In this document: piece by piece, positions 17,335-26,412 of the stretch
Layout: each line of letters opens with the position of its first letter
Numbering within the stretch: position 1 is the stretch's first letter
From: Caryophanales bacterium
GTDB lineage: Bacteria > Bacillota_I > Bacilli_A > Izemoplasmatales > UBA1188
DNA: 64,000 bases
Assembly: GCA_020633845.1 (NCBI GenBank)
Contig: JACKCW010000001.1
Span: 297,011 to 361,010 of the forward strand
Direction of reading: 5' to 3'
The notes under the pieces: model-generated
Told to the model about the DNA's origin: nothing
Databases searched by the model: none
What the model saw: the letters and a program-made list of their open reading frames with translations, nothing else
Position numbers and translations under genes: made by a program

Positions 17335-18725
17335 TGTCATTCGAGACTTTAACCGGCCGACTAAATATGGCCCTCAGGCGTTTTGTGAAACGCGATTATT
17401 TAAATGAAAAAGATATCGACGAAATGATGAAAGAGATTCGTCTTTCTTTAATTGAAGCCGATGTCAACATCAAGGTTGTAAACAGTTTTATCAATGATGT
17501 AAAACAAATTGCCCTGGGCGAAAAGATTATGAAGGGTTTAAACCCGGGCGAACAAGTTGTAAAAGTCGTTTTTAATGAATTAAAAAGAGTCATGGGAGAC
17601 GATGAAGTTAAAATAAACTTCAAAGAAACCGGCGTAACCGTAATTATGCTGATTGGTCTTCAAGGCGCCGGAAAAACTACTCACGTCGGAAAACTCGCTC
17701 AGTATATTGTAAAGAATTATTCCAAAAAAGTTCTCTTAGCCGCCGCCGATATTTATCGCGCCGGTGCTATTGAACAGCTAAAAAAGGTTGGCAGCGATAT
17801 TGATGTTGTGGTTTTTGAGGAAGGAAAAGAAGATCCGGTTAAAATAGCCTTTGACGCTTTAAAAGAGGCAAAAAAGAATGATTATGAGGTATTGATCATT
17901 GATACCGCCGGTCGTCTAGAGATTGATAAAGCATTAATCGATGAATTAAAAAAGATGAAAAAAGAGGTCCAACCGGACGAAATTCTATTAACCGTCGATT
18001 CAATGATGGGTCAAGAAGCGGCTCAAGTGGCGGACACTTTTAATAAAGAAGTCGGTCTAACCGGCGTCATACTTACTAAACTCGATGGTGACCAAAGAGG
18101 CGGTGCCGCTTTAAGCGTTAAAAACGTGACCGGCGTCCCGATTAAATTTTCTGGTACTGGAGAAAAGATGGATGATATTGAAGTCTTTTATCCGGAAAGA
18201 ATGGCCTCAAGAATCCTCGGCATGGGTGATGTTTTAACCTTAATCGAAAAGGCTGAAGACGCATTAAGTGAAGAAGATTCCCGTAAACTCATGGAAAAGA
18301 TGGCTGATGGCAGTTATGACTACAACGATCTTTTAAAACAAATGAAAATGATTAAAAGAATGGGTAAGTTATCAGGTATTCTTAAAATGATACCGGGTAT
18401 GGCCAACATATCTCAACTTAAAGATATTGATGATAATCAGTTTGATTATGTGAAAGTTATTATTGACTCGATGACTAAAGAAGAAAGAAGAGACCCGAGT
18501 ATCATCGCCAGATCAAGCGCGAGAAAAAGAAGAATTGCGAACGGTTCCGGAAGAAGTTTAACCGAAGTTAATCGTTTGGAACAGATGCTTGAAAAACAAA
18601 TGAAGACGTTTAAGAATTTAGCCGGTTTTGATGAAACAAAACTCCAAAATATGGCCGATAAGTTACAAAACGGTGAAATAAGAGGCTTTGACCCAGACTA
18701 TAAAAGTCGGGGGAAAGGCCGTTAA
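17334..18725 (+). CDS. ffh: Signal recognition particle protein Ffh
   Basis: SRP54 GTPase that binds signal sequences and 4.5S/6S RNA; 463 residues. The N domain is followed by a G domain with GLQGAGKTTHVGKLA, DIYRAGAIEQL, DTAGRL and TKLDGDQRGGAAL, then a methionine-rich M domain (GDVLTLIEKAED onward) with the RNA-binding segment GSGRSLTEVNRLEQML. The rpsP/rimM genes that often follow in Bacillota are absent; the transcript ends at a bidirectional terminator facing rnhB. Confidence 0.98.
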   Translation: MSFETLTGRLNMALRRFVKRDYLNEKDIDEMMKEIRLSLIEADVNIKVVNSFINDVKQIALGEKIMKGLNPGEQVVKVVFNELKRVMGDDEVKINFKETGVTVIMLIGLQGAGKTTHVGKLAQYIVKNYSKKVLLAAADIYRAGAIEQLKKVGSDIDVVVFEEGKEDPVKIAFDALKEAKKNDYEVLIIDTAGRLEIDKALIDELKKMKKEVQPDEILLTVDSMMGQEAAQVADTFNKEVGLTGVILTKLDGDQRGGAALSVKNVTGVPIKFSGTGEKMDDIEVFYPERMASRILGMGDVLTLIEKAEDALSEEDSRKLMEKMADGSYDYNDLLKQMKMIKRMGKLSGILKMIPGMANISQLKDIDDNQFDYVKVIIDSMTKEERRDPSIIARSSARKRRIANGSGRSLTEVNRLEQMLEKQMKTFKNLAGFDETKLQNMADKLQNGEIRGFDPDYKSRGKGR

Positions 18726-18753
18726 AAAAAGACTCCAACTGGAGTCTTTTTTT
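18724..18753. terminator. Bidirectional terminator between ffh and rnhB
   Basis: A7-GACTCC-AACT-GGAGTC-T7 is symmetric, so it has a U-tract on both strands. It serves the convergent ffh and rnhB transcripts. Confidence 0.92.
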
Positions 18754-19390
18754 AAATATCGAGAGATATCTGTTTTTGAATTATTTCTTTTACCGGCCGG
18801 TATGTTTTTCTATGAAGCGGAGTTATTCCGTATTTTTTCAATGCTTCTTTATGAGATGCAGTTGCGTAGCCCTTGTTATCTTTTAAATGATATAAAGGAT
18901 AGATTTTATCCAGTTCAATAAGATAATGGTCTCTTTCAACTTTGGCTAAAATGGATGCGGCACCGATAGAGGCGCTTAAAGCGTCACCATGAATTAAAGA
19001 AAGGAAAGGGATATTTTGATCTTTAAGCGGCATCGCGTCAGTAAGAATAAAGTCCGGTTTTTCTTTAAGAGATAAAACAGCTTTTTCCATCGCTTTTCTG
19101 GAAGCTTCATAAATATTAATTCGATCAATTTCCTCGGCTTCAATTCTTTCGACTGCGTAAGATAAAGCTTTTTCTTTTATTTCCTTGTATAATTTTTCCC
19201 TTTGTTTTGCGGTAAGTTTTTTAGAATCATTAATGCCTTCAATATGATTTAACGGGTTTAGGATTACGGCTGATGCATAAACGGGGCCGATTAGGGAACC
19301 TCTTCCGGCTTCGTCACATCCCGCAATCTTGAGGTAGCCTTCTTTTTTGAGGCTTTTCTCGTATTTATATAAATCAGGAAATTCTTTCAA
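18752..19390 (-). CDS. rnhB: Ribonuclease HII
   Basis: Removes ribonucleotides and RNA primers from DNA duplexes; 212 residues. GCDEAGRGSLIGPVYASAV carries the first catalytic Asp-Glu pair (about residues 25-26). DAMPL and GDALSASIGAASILAKVERD hold the remaining family positions. It is the last gene of a minus-strand operon and overlaps rbgA by 17 bases; rbgA (ylqF)-rnhB is a standard Bacillota pair. It shares the terminator with ffh. Confidence 0.96.
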   Translation of the reverse strand: MKEFPDLYKYEKSLKKEGYLKIAGCDEAGRGSLIGPVYASAVILNPLNHIEGINDSKKLTAKQREKLYKEIKEKALSYAVERIEAEEIDRINIYEASRKAMEKAVLSLKEKPDFILTDAMPLKDQNIPFLSLIHGDALSASIGAASILAKVERDHYLIELDKIYPLYHLKDNKGYATASHKEALKKYGITPLHRKTYRPVKEIIQKQISLDI

Positions 19391-20219
19391 GAGTTATTTC
19401 ACCGAGCTTTCCGCTTCTTAATTCTTTAAGGAAAATATCTGAAGCCTTATATAAATCCACTTCGCCGCCTTTAATAAGTGCGCCTCTTTTCTTTCCGATT
19501 TCTTCGATTATCGCCTTTTCGTTTAGCATATTTTCTAAAGCGTATCTTTCTTTAAGTCTTTCCGGATATAACTTCATCATTTTCTTGACTCCGTATTCCG
19601 CTACTTCTTCAAGAGGAAGAATTTCATCTTTGATTGAGCCGATTAAAGCAAGATTAAAGGCTTCTTCATCGTTTTTAAATTTCGGCCAAAGAATTCCCGG
19701 GTTATCAAGAAGAAGAAGATTATCTCCGACTCTTAAGAACTGTTGAGATAAAGTAACACCGGGTTTATCTCCGGTTTTCATCGCTTTTCTTTTCGCAACG
19801 CTGTTCATGAGAGTTGATTTTCCGACATTAGGAATGCCGGTAACCATCGCCTTTAATGGATATGGATTCTTCCCGGATAATTTATCTTTCTCAATTTTAG
19901 CTTTAAGGAGAAGCTCAAGAGCTTCAGTTAAGATGGCGGCCGATTTTTGATTATGAAGAGAGTCTAAAGATACACAAACTCCCCTTTTATTTAAATATGT
20001 TTCCCACTTTTTAGTTTCAGCCTTATCGGCCATATCCGCTTTATTCAAAATAAAAAGCAGAGGTTTTCCTTTAATCATTTCTTCTAGTTCTTCGTTTAAA
20101 GAACTTTTTATCGCTCTTGCGTCCAAAACTTCGATTACGGCGTCAATAATATTTAATCTTTCTCTTACCATTTTCATGGCTTTCGCCATATGGCCAGGGA
20201 ACCACTGAATAGTACTCAT
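19374..20219 (-). CDS. rbgA: Ribosome biogenesis GTPase RbgA (YlqF)
   Basis: Circularly permuted GTPase for late assembly of the 50S subunit; 281 residues. The motif order is permuted as expected: NKADMADK (G4) first, then GIPNVGKSTLMN (G1), GVTLSQQ (G2) and DNPGILWP (G3), with the C-terminal ANTAR-like helical domain. The N-terminal IQWFPGHMAKAM is the YlqF hallmark. Its start overlaps the lepB stop by four bases, so lepB, rbgA and rnhB are translationally coupled. Confidence 0.97.
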   Translation of the reverse strand: MSTIQWFPGHMAKAMKMVRERLNIIDAVIEVLDARAIKSSLNEELEEMIKGKPLLFILNKADMADKAETKKWETYLNKRGVCVSLDSLHNQKSAAILTEALELLLKAKIEKDKLSGKNPYPLKAMVTGIPNVGKSTLMNSVAKRKAMKTGDKPGVTLSQQFLRVGDNLLLLDNPGILWPKFKNDEEAFNLALIGSIKDEILPLEEVAEYGVKKMMKLYPERLKERYALENMLNEKAIIEEIGKKRGALIKGGEVDLYKASDIFLKELRSGKLGEITLERIS

Positions 20220-20983
20220 GATACCCTCCCGAAATGAGAAGAAGGGGAAATAATATAAACAACTTTTCCAATTATTTGATTGGACGTTATTACGCCTCTT
20301 ACTCTTGAATCAATCGAAACATCGCGGTTATCGCCTAATACGTAATATTCTCCGTCTTCTAAATATCTGTTGACTACGACGAAACTCGCCGTGAAATAAT
20401 TGGCGGAATCTTCAATGAGTTCATTATTAACATAAATGTTTCCATCCTCGGTAACCTCGAGATAATCGCCGCCTGCGGCTACGACTCTTTTGATAATTAG
20501 GGTCCTGTCGTCAAGCTCGATTATTACCACATTATTATCAGAAACAACGGAAGTATGGTAAGTGACAATAACATCACCGTTATAAAAAGATGTTTCCATT
20601 GACTCTCCGCTCACGACGGCAAACGAGAAGAAGAGGCTGTCAATCATGAAAAAAATCATCATAAAAATCGGAATAATATTTGCGACATCAAGCGAATCAT
20701 AGGCAAACCGCAAGAATTTAGGTTCAAAAAGACTTCTTTTTTGAAAGTATCCGATAATCGCAAAAATATAAGAGAAAAGGAAAAAGAAGGCAAGAATTAA
20801 ACCTAAAATGGTTCCAATAGGATTGCTTAGCGATAGTTCGCTTCCTTCGCTGGCGCTTTTTAAGAAAGATAAAGGATTATAAAAATCGAGCGACAGAAAA
20901 ACAATCAGAAGAATAACTGAAATAGTTCCGATTAGAATTTGAATCATCGTTTTCTTTCTTAGTTTATCATCAGCCTTAGACAT
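20216..20983 (-). CDS. lepB: Type I signal peptidase
   Basis: Cleaves signal peptides from exported proteins on the outer face of the membrane; 255 residues. The catalytic Ser is in SGESMETSFYNGDVIV and the catalytic Lys in IIKRVVAAGGDYLEV; LGDNRDVSIDSRVRG is box E. The N-terminus has three or so hydrophobic segments (about residues 12-32, 55-78 and 92-120) instead of the single anchor of B. subtilis SipS. It lies between ftsK and rbgA, in the position where lepB often sits in Bacillota. Confidence 0.94.
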   Translation of the reverse strand: MSKADDKLRKKTMIQILIGTISVILLIVFLSLDFYNPLSFLKSASEGSELSLSNPIGTILGLILAFFFLFSYIFAIIGYFQKRSLFEPKFLRFAYDSLDVANIIPIFMMIFFMIDSLFFSFAVVSGESMETSFYNGDVIVTYHTSVVSDNNVVIIELDDRTLIIKRVVAAGGDYLEVTEDGNIYVNNELIEDSANYFTASFVVVNRYLEDGEYYVLGDNRDVSIDSRVRGVITSNQIIGKVVYIISPSSHFGRVS

Positions 20984-20986
20984 TTT

Positions 20987-22903
20987 TTAACCTGTAATCT
21001 TTCTCATTACTTCGTCTATTTCGTCTTCGGTAAAATAAACCTCCCGCGGTTTAGTTCCGAGGTTTGGCGAAACTATGCCGTATCTTTCCATTGATTCAGC
21101 TATCCCGTAAGCCCGGTTAAAACCGATGGAGAATTCCTGAGATATAGAGTTGATAGAACATTTCTGTTCTCTTGTGACGTATCTGGCAACTTCTTCAAAG
21201 AGCGGATCAATTTGCTCTTGTTCGTTTTTGTAAGATTTTTTATCTAATTCTTCCGGAATAAATTCGTATTCCGGCGCCGCTTCACCAGCAACATAATCGC
21301 ATATCGAATTGATTTCTTCCGGGGTGATAAAGGCTCCCTGATATCTACCGATATTGCCGGAGAAATAGAACATCATATCGCCGTTTCCGAGTAGCTTTTC
21401 GGCACCGCCTGTATCTAGTATTACCTGAGAGTCGGTTTGTTGCGGAACTCTGAAGGCAAATCTGCCGGAGGTGTTAGCTTTAATGGAAGATGAAAGTTGT
21501 TTCGCAACCGGTTTTTGCATCGCGAGAATAATATGAATGCCGACCGCTCTGGATTTTTGAGCGAGTCTGATAATCAAATCTTCCGCTTCGCTACCGCCAG
21601 TCATTAAGAAATCGCCGGCTTCTTCAATGATAATTATAATTCTTGGCATATTTTTATAATAAGGGCTTTCTTTTCCTCGTTTTTCATAGTCGGTTATATT
21701 AATGGTTTTGGTTGCTTGAAGAATTGTGAGTCTTCTTTCCATTTCGTCTATCAGCCATCTTAAAGAAGCGATAGCATCCTTTGTCTCATCGACAATTGGG
21801 GCGATTAAATGAGGAATGCCGTTAAATTGTTGAAGATCGACTTTTTTAGGGTCAACAAAGAAAAACTTAACTTGATCAGGAGTGTTTTTATAAAGAATAG
21901 AAGCGATAAGCGAGGAAATAAATACACTTTTTCCGGAACCGCTTGATCCGGCAACTAGCGCATGAGGAAGAGAAGATATGGAAATATATTTAGGTTTTCC
22001 TTCAACATCTAGTCCGACCGGAACAAATAAAGGATCGCTGTTTTTAGTAAATTCGTCTGTTGAAATAAGTTCCTTTAAAGAAACGACTCTTCTTTTTCTG
22101 TTTGGTACTTCAATACCGACATAGGTTTTTCCCGGGATTGGATTCTCGATTCTGACCGATCTTGCGGATAAGGCTCTTTGAATATCGTTTTGAATATTTT
22201 CAATTTTGCTTCCCGATACACCCGATCCTAAAATAATGGAATACCTGGTAATGGCCGGACCTTGAGTAAAATCGTGAACTTCGCCGTCTATCTTGAAATC
22301 GGCTAAGGTTTTATTTAAGATTTTAATATTTTGGTCAATCCATTCCTTATCATCGCTTGTTTCAAAGAGCGGATCTTTAAGAAGAGAAAGAGGTGGGAGT
22401 TTGAAAGACGATTTTGTATCTTTAACGATTGACGGGGCAATCTTTTCTTCTTTGGTTTCTTCTTTTGAGATACCGAAAAGATCATTTAACATTGTATCGT
22501 CCACCGCTTTAGTTTCTTCCTCTTTATAGATGAAAAGAGAGGCACTCTTTTCTTCCTCTTTTGGCGGTTCTTCTTTAACTTTTTCTTCTTTTTCTTCGGT
22601 TAAGTCTTTAATCGGTTCCTTCTTTTTAATCGTGTAAACCTTCCTGAATTCCGGGTAGGGATCTTCTTCATTTTTACTCTTCAAAGGCTCGACTCTAAAA
22701 GCGTCGTAAGCTTCGACTTTAGTATCGGATTTTCTAGTTAAAATGACTTCGTCTTTTACGTCTTTGCCATAAATCGGCGAAGCAAAATGACTGAAATCAT
22801 CTTCCTTGGAATCATTGTCTGTGATTTTCGGTATTTTAAAAGGAACGATATCCGGGGTTCTCATTTTTACAACGAGAAGTTGTTTTCTTTTACTTTTAGT
22901 CAT
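20987..22903 (-). CDS. ftsK: FtsK/SpoIIIE-type DNA translocase lacking membrane segments
   Basis: DNA pump that clears and orients chromosome termini during division; 638 residues. The first 200 residues are charged and low-complexity (many Lys, Glu) and show no hydrophobic segments, unlike the four-helix N-terminus of normal FtsK. The motor has VAGSSGSGKSVF (Walker A, about residue 325) and FFVDPKKVDL; Walker B reads IIIIIEEAGDFLM, with Glu in place of the usual Asp. A winged-helix gamma domain ends the protein (INSISQEFSIGFNRAYGIAE...). The gene directly upstream encodes a single-span membrane protein three bases away, a possible anchor. The first ATG is used with GAGGAGG inside the previous gene. 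Confidence 0.92.
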   Translation of the reverse strand: MTKSKRKQLLVVKMRTPDIVPFKIPKITDNDSKEDDFSHFASPIYGKDVKDEVILTRKSDTKVEAYDAFRVEPLKSKNEEDPYPEFRKVYTIKKKEPIKDLTEEKEEKVKEEPPKEEEKSASLFIYKEEETKAVDDTMLNDLFGISKEETKEEKIAPSIVKDTKSSFKLPPLSLLKDPLFETSDDKEWIDQNIKILNKTLADFKIDGEVHDFTQGPAITRYSIILGSGVSGSKIENIQNDIQRALSARSVRIENPIPGKTYVGIEVPNRKRRVVSLKELISTDEFTKNSDPLFVPVGLDVEGKPKYISISSLPHALVAGSSGSGKSVFISSLIASILYKNTPDQVKFFFVDPKKVDLQQFNGIPHLIAPIVDETKDAIASLRWLIDEMERRLTILQATKTINITDYEKRGKESPYYKNMPRIIIIIEEAGDFLMTGGSEAEDLIIRLAQKSRAVGIHIILAMQKPVAKQLSSSIKANTSGRFAFRVPQQTDSQVILDTGGAEKLLGNGDMMFYFSGNIGRYQGAFITPEEINSICDYVAGEAAPEYEFIPEELDKKSYKNEQEQIDPLFEEVARYVTREQKCSINSISQEFSIGFNRAYGIAESMERYGIVSPNLGTKPREVYFTEDEIDEVMRKITG

Positions 22904-22906
22904 TAA

Positions 22907-23659
22907 TTATTTATCCTCCTCGTCGTTAAATATTTCCTCGATATCTTTTTCTACATCTATGTCAGGTTCTTTTTTAAATAAACTCTTGGAATAAACTTTG
23001 TTGGTTTCTTCTCCGACAATGGATAGTCCGGCTTTGCAGACTTTTTTGATAGCTAGATTTACGGTCCCTTTCATTACTATTTTTCTAAACCAATAAACTG
23101 GGCTGATGATATTTTTAACGGCTCGATAGGAATTATAAGCCTCATTTACTTCGCTATCATTGAAGGCTTTAACCGATTTAGTGGCCTTTCTTGATTTATC
23201 GATGATAGAAGTAATCGTCGAAATTCTCATGTTTTTAACGCTTCTTAAAACCGGACGGTCAAAAAGACCGCTGATTTGATCGGTAATATAATGAATTAGT
23301 TCCGTCGCTTCGGTGATAGTTAGTTCATATTCGGGATATTTAGAATCCGGGTAATAATAGGAAGAGACCTCATGAAGAAGTTCTTTGCCCATTTCGAGCG
23401 CCGTTTTAAGATAGTCAGCCTCGTTTTCTTCTACCTCAAAGGTAAAAGCATTTTGTTTACTTTTTATTAACTCCCTGATTTTTTCCTGAGATATGTTTTC
23501 CACCTTCGGTCCGTAGATTTTTTTGGTTTCTTTTTTGCCTTTAATGGCCAAAATTGAGATAACAGCAACTAAAATAACGGCCCCGGTGGCGATTCCAAGT
23601 AAGAAAGCTATTAGTACATTGGGAGAAATCGGGTTTGTGGAAAGAAAAATGTTAATCAT
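22907..23659 (-). CDS. Single-span membrane protein, possible FtsK partner
   Basis: A 250-residue protein I do not recognise. One strong membrane segment spans about residues 17-40 (IAFLLGIATGAVILVAVISI), followed by a positively charged stretch and a mostly helical, charged cytoplasmic domain to an acidic end (EEIFNDEEDK). It is the first gene of the operon and its stop lies three bases before the ATG of ftsK, whose ribosome site lies inside it. This position, next to a translocase that has lost its membrane domain, suggests a membrane-tethering role; that is inference only. Confidence 0.75.
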   Translation of the reverse strand: MINIFLSTNPISPNVLIAFLLGIATGAVILVAVISILAIKGKKETKKIYGPKVENISQEKIRELIKSKQNAFTFEVEENEADYLKTALEMGKELLHEVSSYYYPDSKYPEYELTITEATELIHYITDQISGLFDRPVLRSVKNMRISTITSIIDKSRKATKSVKAFNDSEVNEAYNSYRAVKNIISPVYWFRKIVMKGTVNLAIKKVCKAGLSIVGEETNKVYSKSLFKKEPDIDVEKDIEEIFNDEEDK

Positions 23660-23685
23660 ATTATCACGCCCCTAAACTTTTCTTT

Positions 23686-23714
23686 ATTTTATCATATAAA
23701 GAAAAGAATCACAA
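23686..23714 (-). promoter_or_regulatory. Predicted promoter of the minus-strand ftsK operon
   Basis: On the minus strand, TTGTGA (23714-23709), 17 bases and TAAAAT (23691-23686), with the extended -10 TG. It drives the membrane protein, ftsK, lepB, rbgA and rnhB. Confidence 0.72.
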
Positions 23715-23749
23715 TAAACGGGACTTGAAGATGCGAATAAAATGTTCTG

Positions 23750-23758
23750 TGTTATAAT
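23750..23758 (+). promoter_or_regulatory. Extended -10 promoter of the HAD phosphatase
   Basis: TGTTATAAT without a clear -35 box. The expected transcription start near 23765 is only about nine bases before the ATG, so the ribosome site AGGTGA would be at the very 5' end. Confidence 0.5.
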
Positions 23759-23773
23759 TAGTCAGGTGATGAA

Positions 23774-24592
23774 ATGGATAAGTATTTAATTGCCGTAGAT
23801 TTAGATGGAACTCTTCTTCCGAGTCTCTATTCTCTGTCGTCTTATTCGGTAAAAGTGTTCAACAAATTAAGGGAAGAAGGTCATAAAATCGTTATCACGA
23901 CCGGAAGGCCTTATAGAAGCAGTTACTTTGTATATCAAGCTTTTAATCTTGATACTCCTCTTATAAACTATAACGGAGGGCTTATTTCTAATCCTTCCGA
24001 TCCTTCTTTTGAAGTAAAATGCGGCCTTCTAAACAGACAAGATCTAATCAATATATATTTGACACAAAAAGATAATTTTTATCTTTTCTTTGCCGAATAT
24101 TTTGACTCAATATATTCCAACAGAGACTACGATGAAATACATGAACTTATGCATTATAGCGAGATGGCAGAATTAAAAGTCGGAGAGATAGATCAAATAT
24201 TAGATCATGATGCTCACGGATGCTTAATTTTATCGAAAGAAGGATACGGCGAAAAGATAAAGAAATATGTTCTCGAGAATTTCAAAGATATCGGAGCGAG
24301 AATTTGGAGCTGGGGTCCTTACAAGGAAATTGTCGAGTTGTATTCGCAAATAGTATCTAAAGGCACGGCTATCAAATACGTGAGAGAAGGAATGGGATTT
24401 GATAAAGCTCACCTTATGGCTTGCGGAGATTCTCACAACGACTTTGAATTCTTTGATGAAGCAGGTATAAAAGTAACGTTAAAGAACGGCGATATTGAGA
24501 TCAGAAAAAAAGCGGATATCGTTTATCCCGTTGAATGCAAAGATGACGGACTTGCTAAATTTATGGTTGAATATTTTCATCTTGATATATGA
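23774..24592 (+). CDS. Cof-type HAD-family phosphatase
   Basis: A cytoplasmic haloacid-dehalogenase-fold phosphatase of 272 residues, likely acting on sugar phosphates or similar small metabolites. The nucleophile motif AVDLDGTLL is at residues 6-14, ITTGRP is motif II, the type IIB cap lies in the middle, and LMACGDSHNDFEFFDEAG is motif IV. Such enzymes have broad specificity, so no substrate is assigned. It is divergent from the ftsK operon, with both promoters in the 114-base gap. Confidence 0.9.
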   Translation: MDKYLIAVDLDGTLLPSLYSLSSYSVKVFNKLREEGHKIVITTGRPYRSSYFVYQAFNLDTPLINYNGGLISNPSDPSFEVKCGLLNRQDLINIYLTQKDNFYLFFAEYFDSIYSNRDYDEIHELMHYSEMAELKVGEIDQILDHDAHGCLILSKEGYGEKIKKYVLENFKDIGARIWSWGPYKEIVELYSQIVSKGTAIKYVREGMGFDKAHLMACGDSHNDFEFFDEAGIKVTLKNGDIEIRKKADIVYPVECKDDGLAKFMVEYFHLDI

Positions 24593-24633
24593 AAAATGCC
24601 TAAATAGGGCAATTTAATAGAAGGGAGAAAAAA

Positions 24634-25191
24634 GTGATTATATCTTTAGAAGAGTTTTTAACACTTAATTTAAAAGACGAAGTCTTTATTATTGAAACAG
24701 ATACCGTTTATGGTCTCGGTTGTCTTATGAATTCTATAGAAGGGGCTAAAAGAATTTTAAAAATCAAGAATCGCCCCGAAGAAAAACATTTTTCGATTCT
24801 TGTTTCTAATCTATTCCAAGTTGAATCTTTAACAAAAAACTTCAAAGACTCGATTGAGTATGCCAATTCCTATTGGCCAGGAGCTGTAACTTTTATTTTT
24901 GAAAAAAGCGACAAGGTTCCTTCCTTTATTTCTGCAGATGATACGATAGGACTCAGAATGCCGGATAACCACAGAACTCTTGAAGTTATTGAAAAATTCG
25001 GACCGCTCATTATGACGAGCGTGAATAAAAGCGGGGAAAACGCCATCACATCTTTTGCTGATTGTCTCAAATTCGAAAAAGATGTTGACTATATTGTAAA
25101 AGGCGGAGACCTAAAAAGTATCCCATCGACAGTATTTGACATTAAACACCATAAAACATTAAGACAGGGAAGCGTGAAAATAAATTTTTGA
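24634..25191 (+). CDS. tsaC: L-threonylcarbamoyladenylate synthase (Sua5/YrdC family)
   Basis: Makes threonylcarbamoyl-AMP for the t6A37 modification of ANN-decoding tRNAs; 185 residues. FIIETDTVYGLGC and the IKNRPEEKHFSILV segment (KRxxxKPxxxL-like) are family signatures, with GLRMPDN and MTSVNKSGE further on. It has only the catalytic YrdC domain and lacks the C-terminal Sua5 domain. The start is GTG with AAGGGAG at a good distance; no in-frame ATG upstream is better. Probably co-transcribed with the HAD gene. Confidence 0.92.
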   Translation: MIISLEEFLTLNLKDEVFIIETDTVYGLGCLMNSIEGAKRILKIKNRPEEKHFSILVSNLFQVESLTKNFKDSIEYANSYWPGAVTFIFEKSDKVPSFISADDTIGLRMPDNHRTLEVIEKFGPLIMTSVNKSGENAITSFADCLKFEKDVDYIVKGGDLKSIPSTVFDIKHHKTLRQGSVKINF

Positions 25192-25244
25192 ATTTATTTT
25201 TACGTTTTTTTGTACTATAATTACCATTTAGTAGGAGGTTTTAA

Positions 25245-25688
25245 ATGAAGATATCTATCGGTTCCGATCACGGAGGATTTGCCTTAAAAGAGGCGCTTAT
25301 AAATCATTTGAAGGACGAAAACGAAATTATCGATGAAGGCTGCTTTAATACTGATTCAGTCGACTACCCTCTTTATGCCGAAGTTGTTTCTAAAGATGTG
25401 GTTTTAAACAAGGCTGATTTAGGGATTTTAATTTGTACGAACGGAATTGGCATGTCGATAGCCGCCAACAAGTTTAAAGGCATAAGAGCCGCTCTTGTAT
25501 TAAACGAAGATATGGCATCTCATGCGAGACTTCATAATGACGCCAACATCCTTTGTCTTGGAGCGCAAAACCAAACTATTAAAGACGCAATAAAAATCTC
25601 CGACATATTTATTAAAACCGAATTCTCGAATGTTGAAAGACATAAAAGAAGGGTTGAAGAAATAGAAAGTTTTGAAGGAGGAAAATAA
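25245..25688 (+). CDS. rpiB: Ribose-5-phosphate isomerase B
   Basis: Interconverts ribose 5-phosphate and ribulose 5-phosphate in the pentose phosphate pathway; 147 residues. GSDHGGFALKEAL at the N-terminus and ICTNGIGMSIAANKFKGIRAA (catalytic Cys) identify the RpiB/LacAB fold. The Cys makes ribose phosphate more likely than galactose 6-phosphate, and there is no lac context. The ribosome site is AGGAGG. upp follows immediately; the rpiB-upp-atp order resembles that around ywlF-glyA-upp-atp in B. subtilis, without glyA. Confidence 0.95.
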   Translation: MKISIGSDHGGFALKEALINHLKDENEIIDEGCFNTDSVDYPLYAEVVSKDVVLNKADLGILICTNGIGMSIAANKFKGIRAALVLNEDMASHARLHNDANILCLGAQNQTIKDAIKISDIFIKTEFSNVERHKRRVEEIESFEGGK

Positions 25689-26309
25689 ATGCTTCACGTG
25701 CTTAACCATCCTCTTCTGGAATCAAAGATGGCGATTCTAAGGGACAAAAACACATCAACTAAAGATTTTAAAGAAATTGTGGACGAGATTGCGATGCTCG
25801 TTACCTACGAAATCACAAGAAGTCTCGAAACAAAGAAAATCTATGTGGATACCCCTTTTGAAACCACTGAGTGCAAAACTTTGGCGACAGAAGTCTTAAT
25901 TGTTCCGATTTTAAGAGCCGGCCTCGGCATGGTCGACGGAATAAGAAGAATTATTCCTAACGCTAAAGTCGGTCATATCGGTCTTTACCGTAACGAAAAA
26001 ACCTTGGAACCTGTTCAGTATTATTTTAAGCTTCCGCCGGTAAACGAAAATACTACGGTTCTCCTTGTAGACCCGATGCTGGCAACCGGAAACAGTGCTA
26101 ATAAAGGCATTGAACTGATTAAAAGCAAGGGAGTAAAGAAAATCATTTATGTCGGACTCGTCGGCTGTCCTCAAGGAGTAAAAGCTCTTCAGGACAAAAA
26201 CCCGGATGTTGAGGTTTATTTAGTGGATCTCGACAGAGAGTTAAACGAAATAGGATATATTCTTCCCGGACTCGGAGACTGCGGAGACAGGCTTTTCGGT
26301 ACTAAGTAA
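25689..26309 (+). CDS. upp: Uracil phosphoribosyltransferase
   Basis: Salvages uracil to UMP with PRPP; 206 residues. The PRPP-binding loop is LLVDPMLATGNSANKGIE (about residues 123-140), and the C-terminal uracil-binding part has GYILPGLGDCGDR. HVLNHPLLESKMAILRD at the N-terminus is typical. It starts one base after the rpiB stop. Upp directly upstream of the ATP synthase operon is the usual arrangement in Bacillota. Confidence 0.98.
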   Translation: MLHVLNHPLLESKMAILRDKNTSTKDFKEIVDEIAMLVTYEITRSLETKKIYVDTPFETTECKTLATEVLIVPILRAGLGMVDGIRRIIPNAKVGHIGLYRNEKTLEPVQYYFKLPPVNENTTVLLVDPMLATGNSANKGIELIKSKGVKKIIYVGLVGCPQGVKALQDKNPDVEVYLVDLDRELNEIGYILPGLGDCGDRLFGTK

Positions 26310-26373
26310 AACAATTCAAATGATTTAAAAAGGAAGACAAAACTGTTAAGAAATGGGTAAGAATTGTATTTTA

Positions 26374-26403
26374 TTGCTCAATTTCTAGAAAAAATGGTAA
26401 TAT
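26374..26403 (+). promoter_or_regulatory. Predicted promoter of the atp operon
   Basis: TTGCTC (26374-26379), 18 bases, TAATAT (26398-26403), with an extended -10 TG at 26395-26396. It lies 146 bases before atpI. Confidence 0.6.
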
Positions 26404-26412
26404 TTATAACCG

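Noticed and set aside
18688..18921. Plus-strand open frame of 77 codons behind ffh
   Set aside because: It starts inside ffh, runs through the terminator and is antisense to rnhB.
24593..24633. Possible terminator with TGCC / GGCA after the HAD gene
   Set aside because: The stem is only four or five pairs and there is no T-run.
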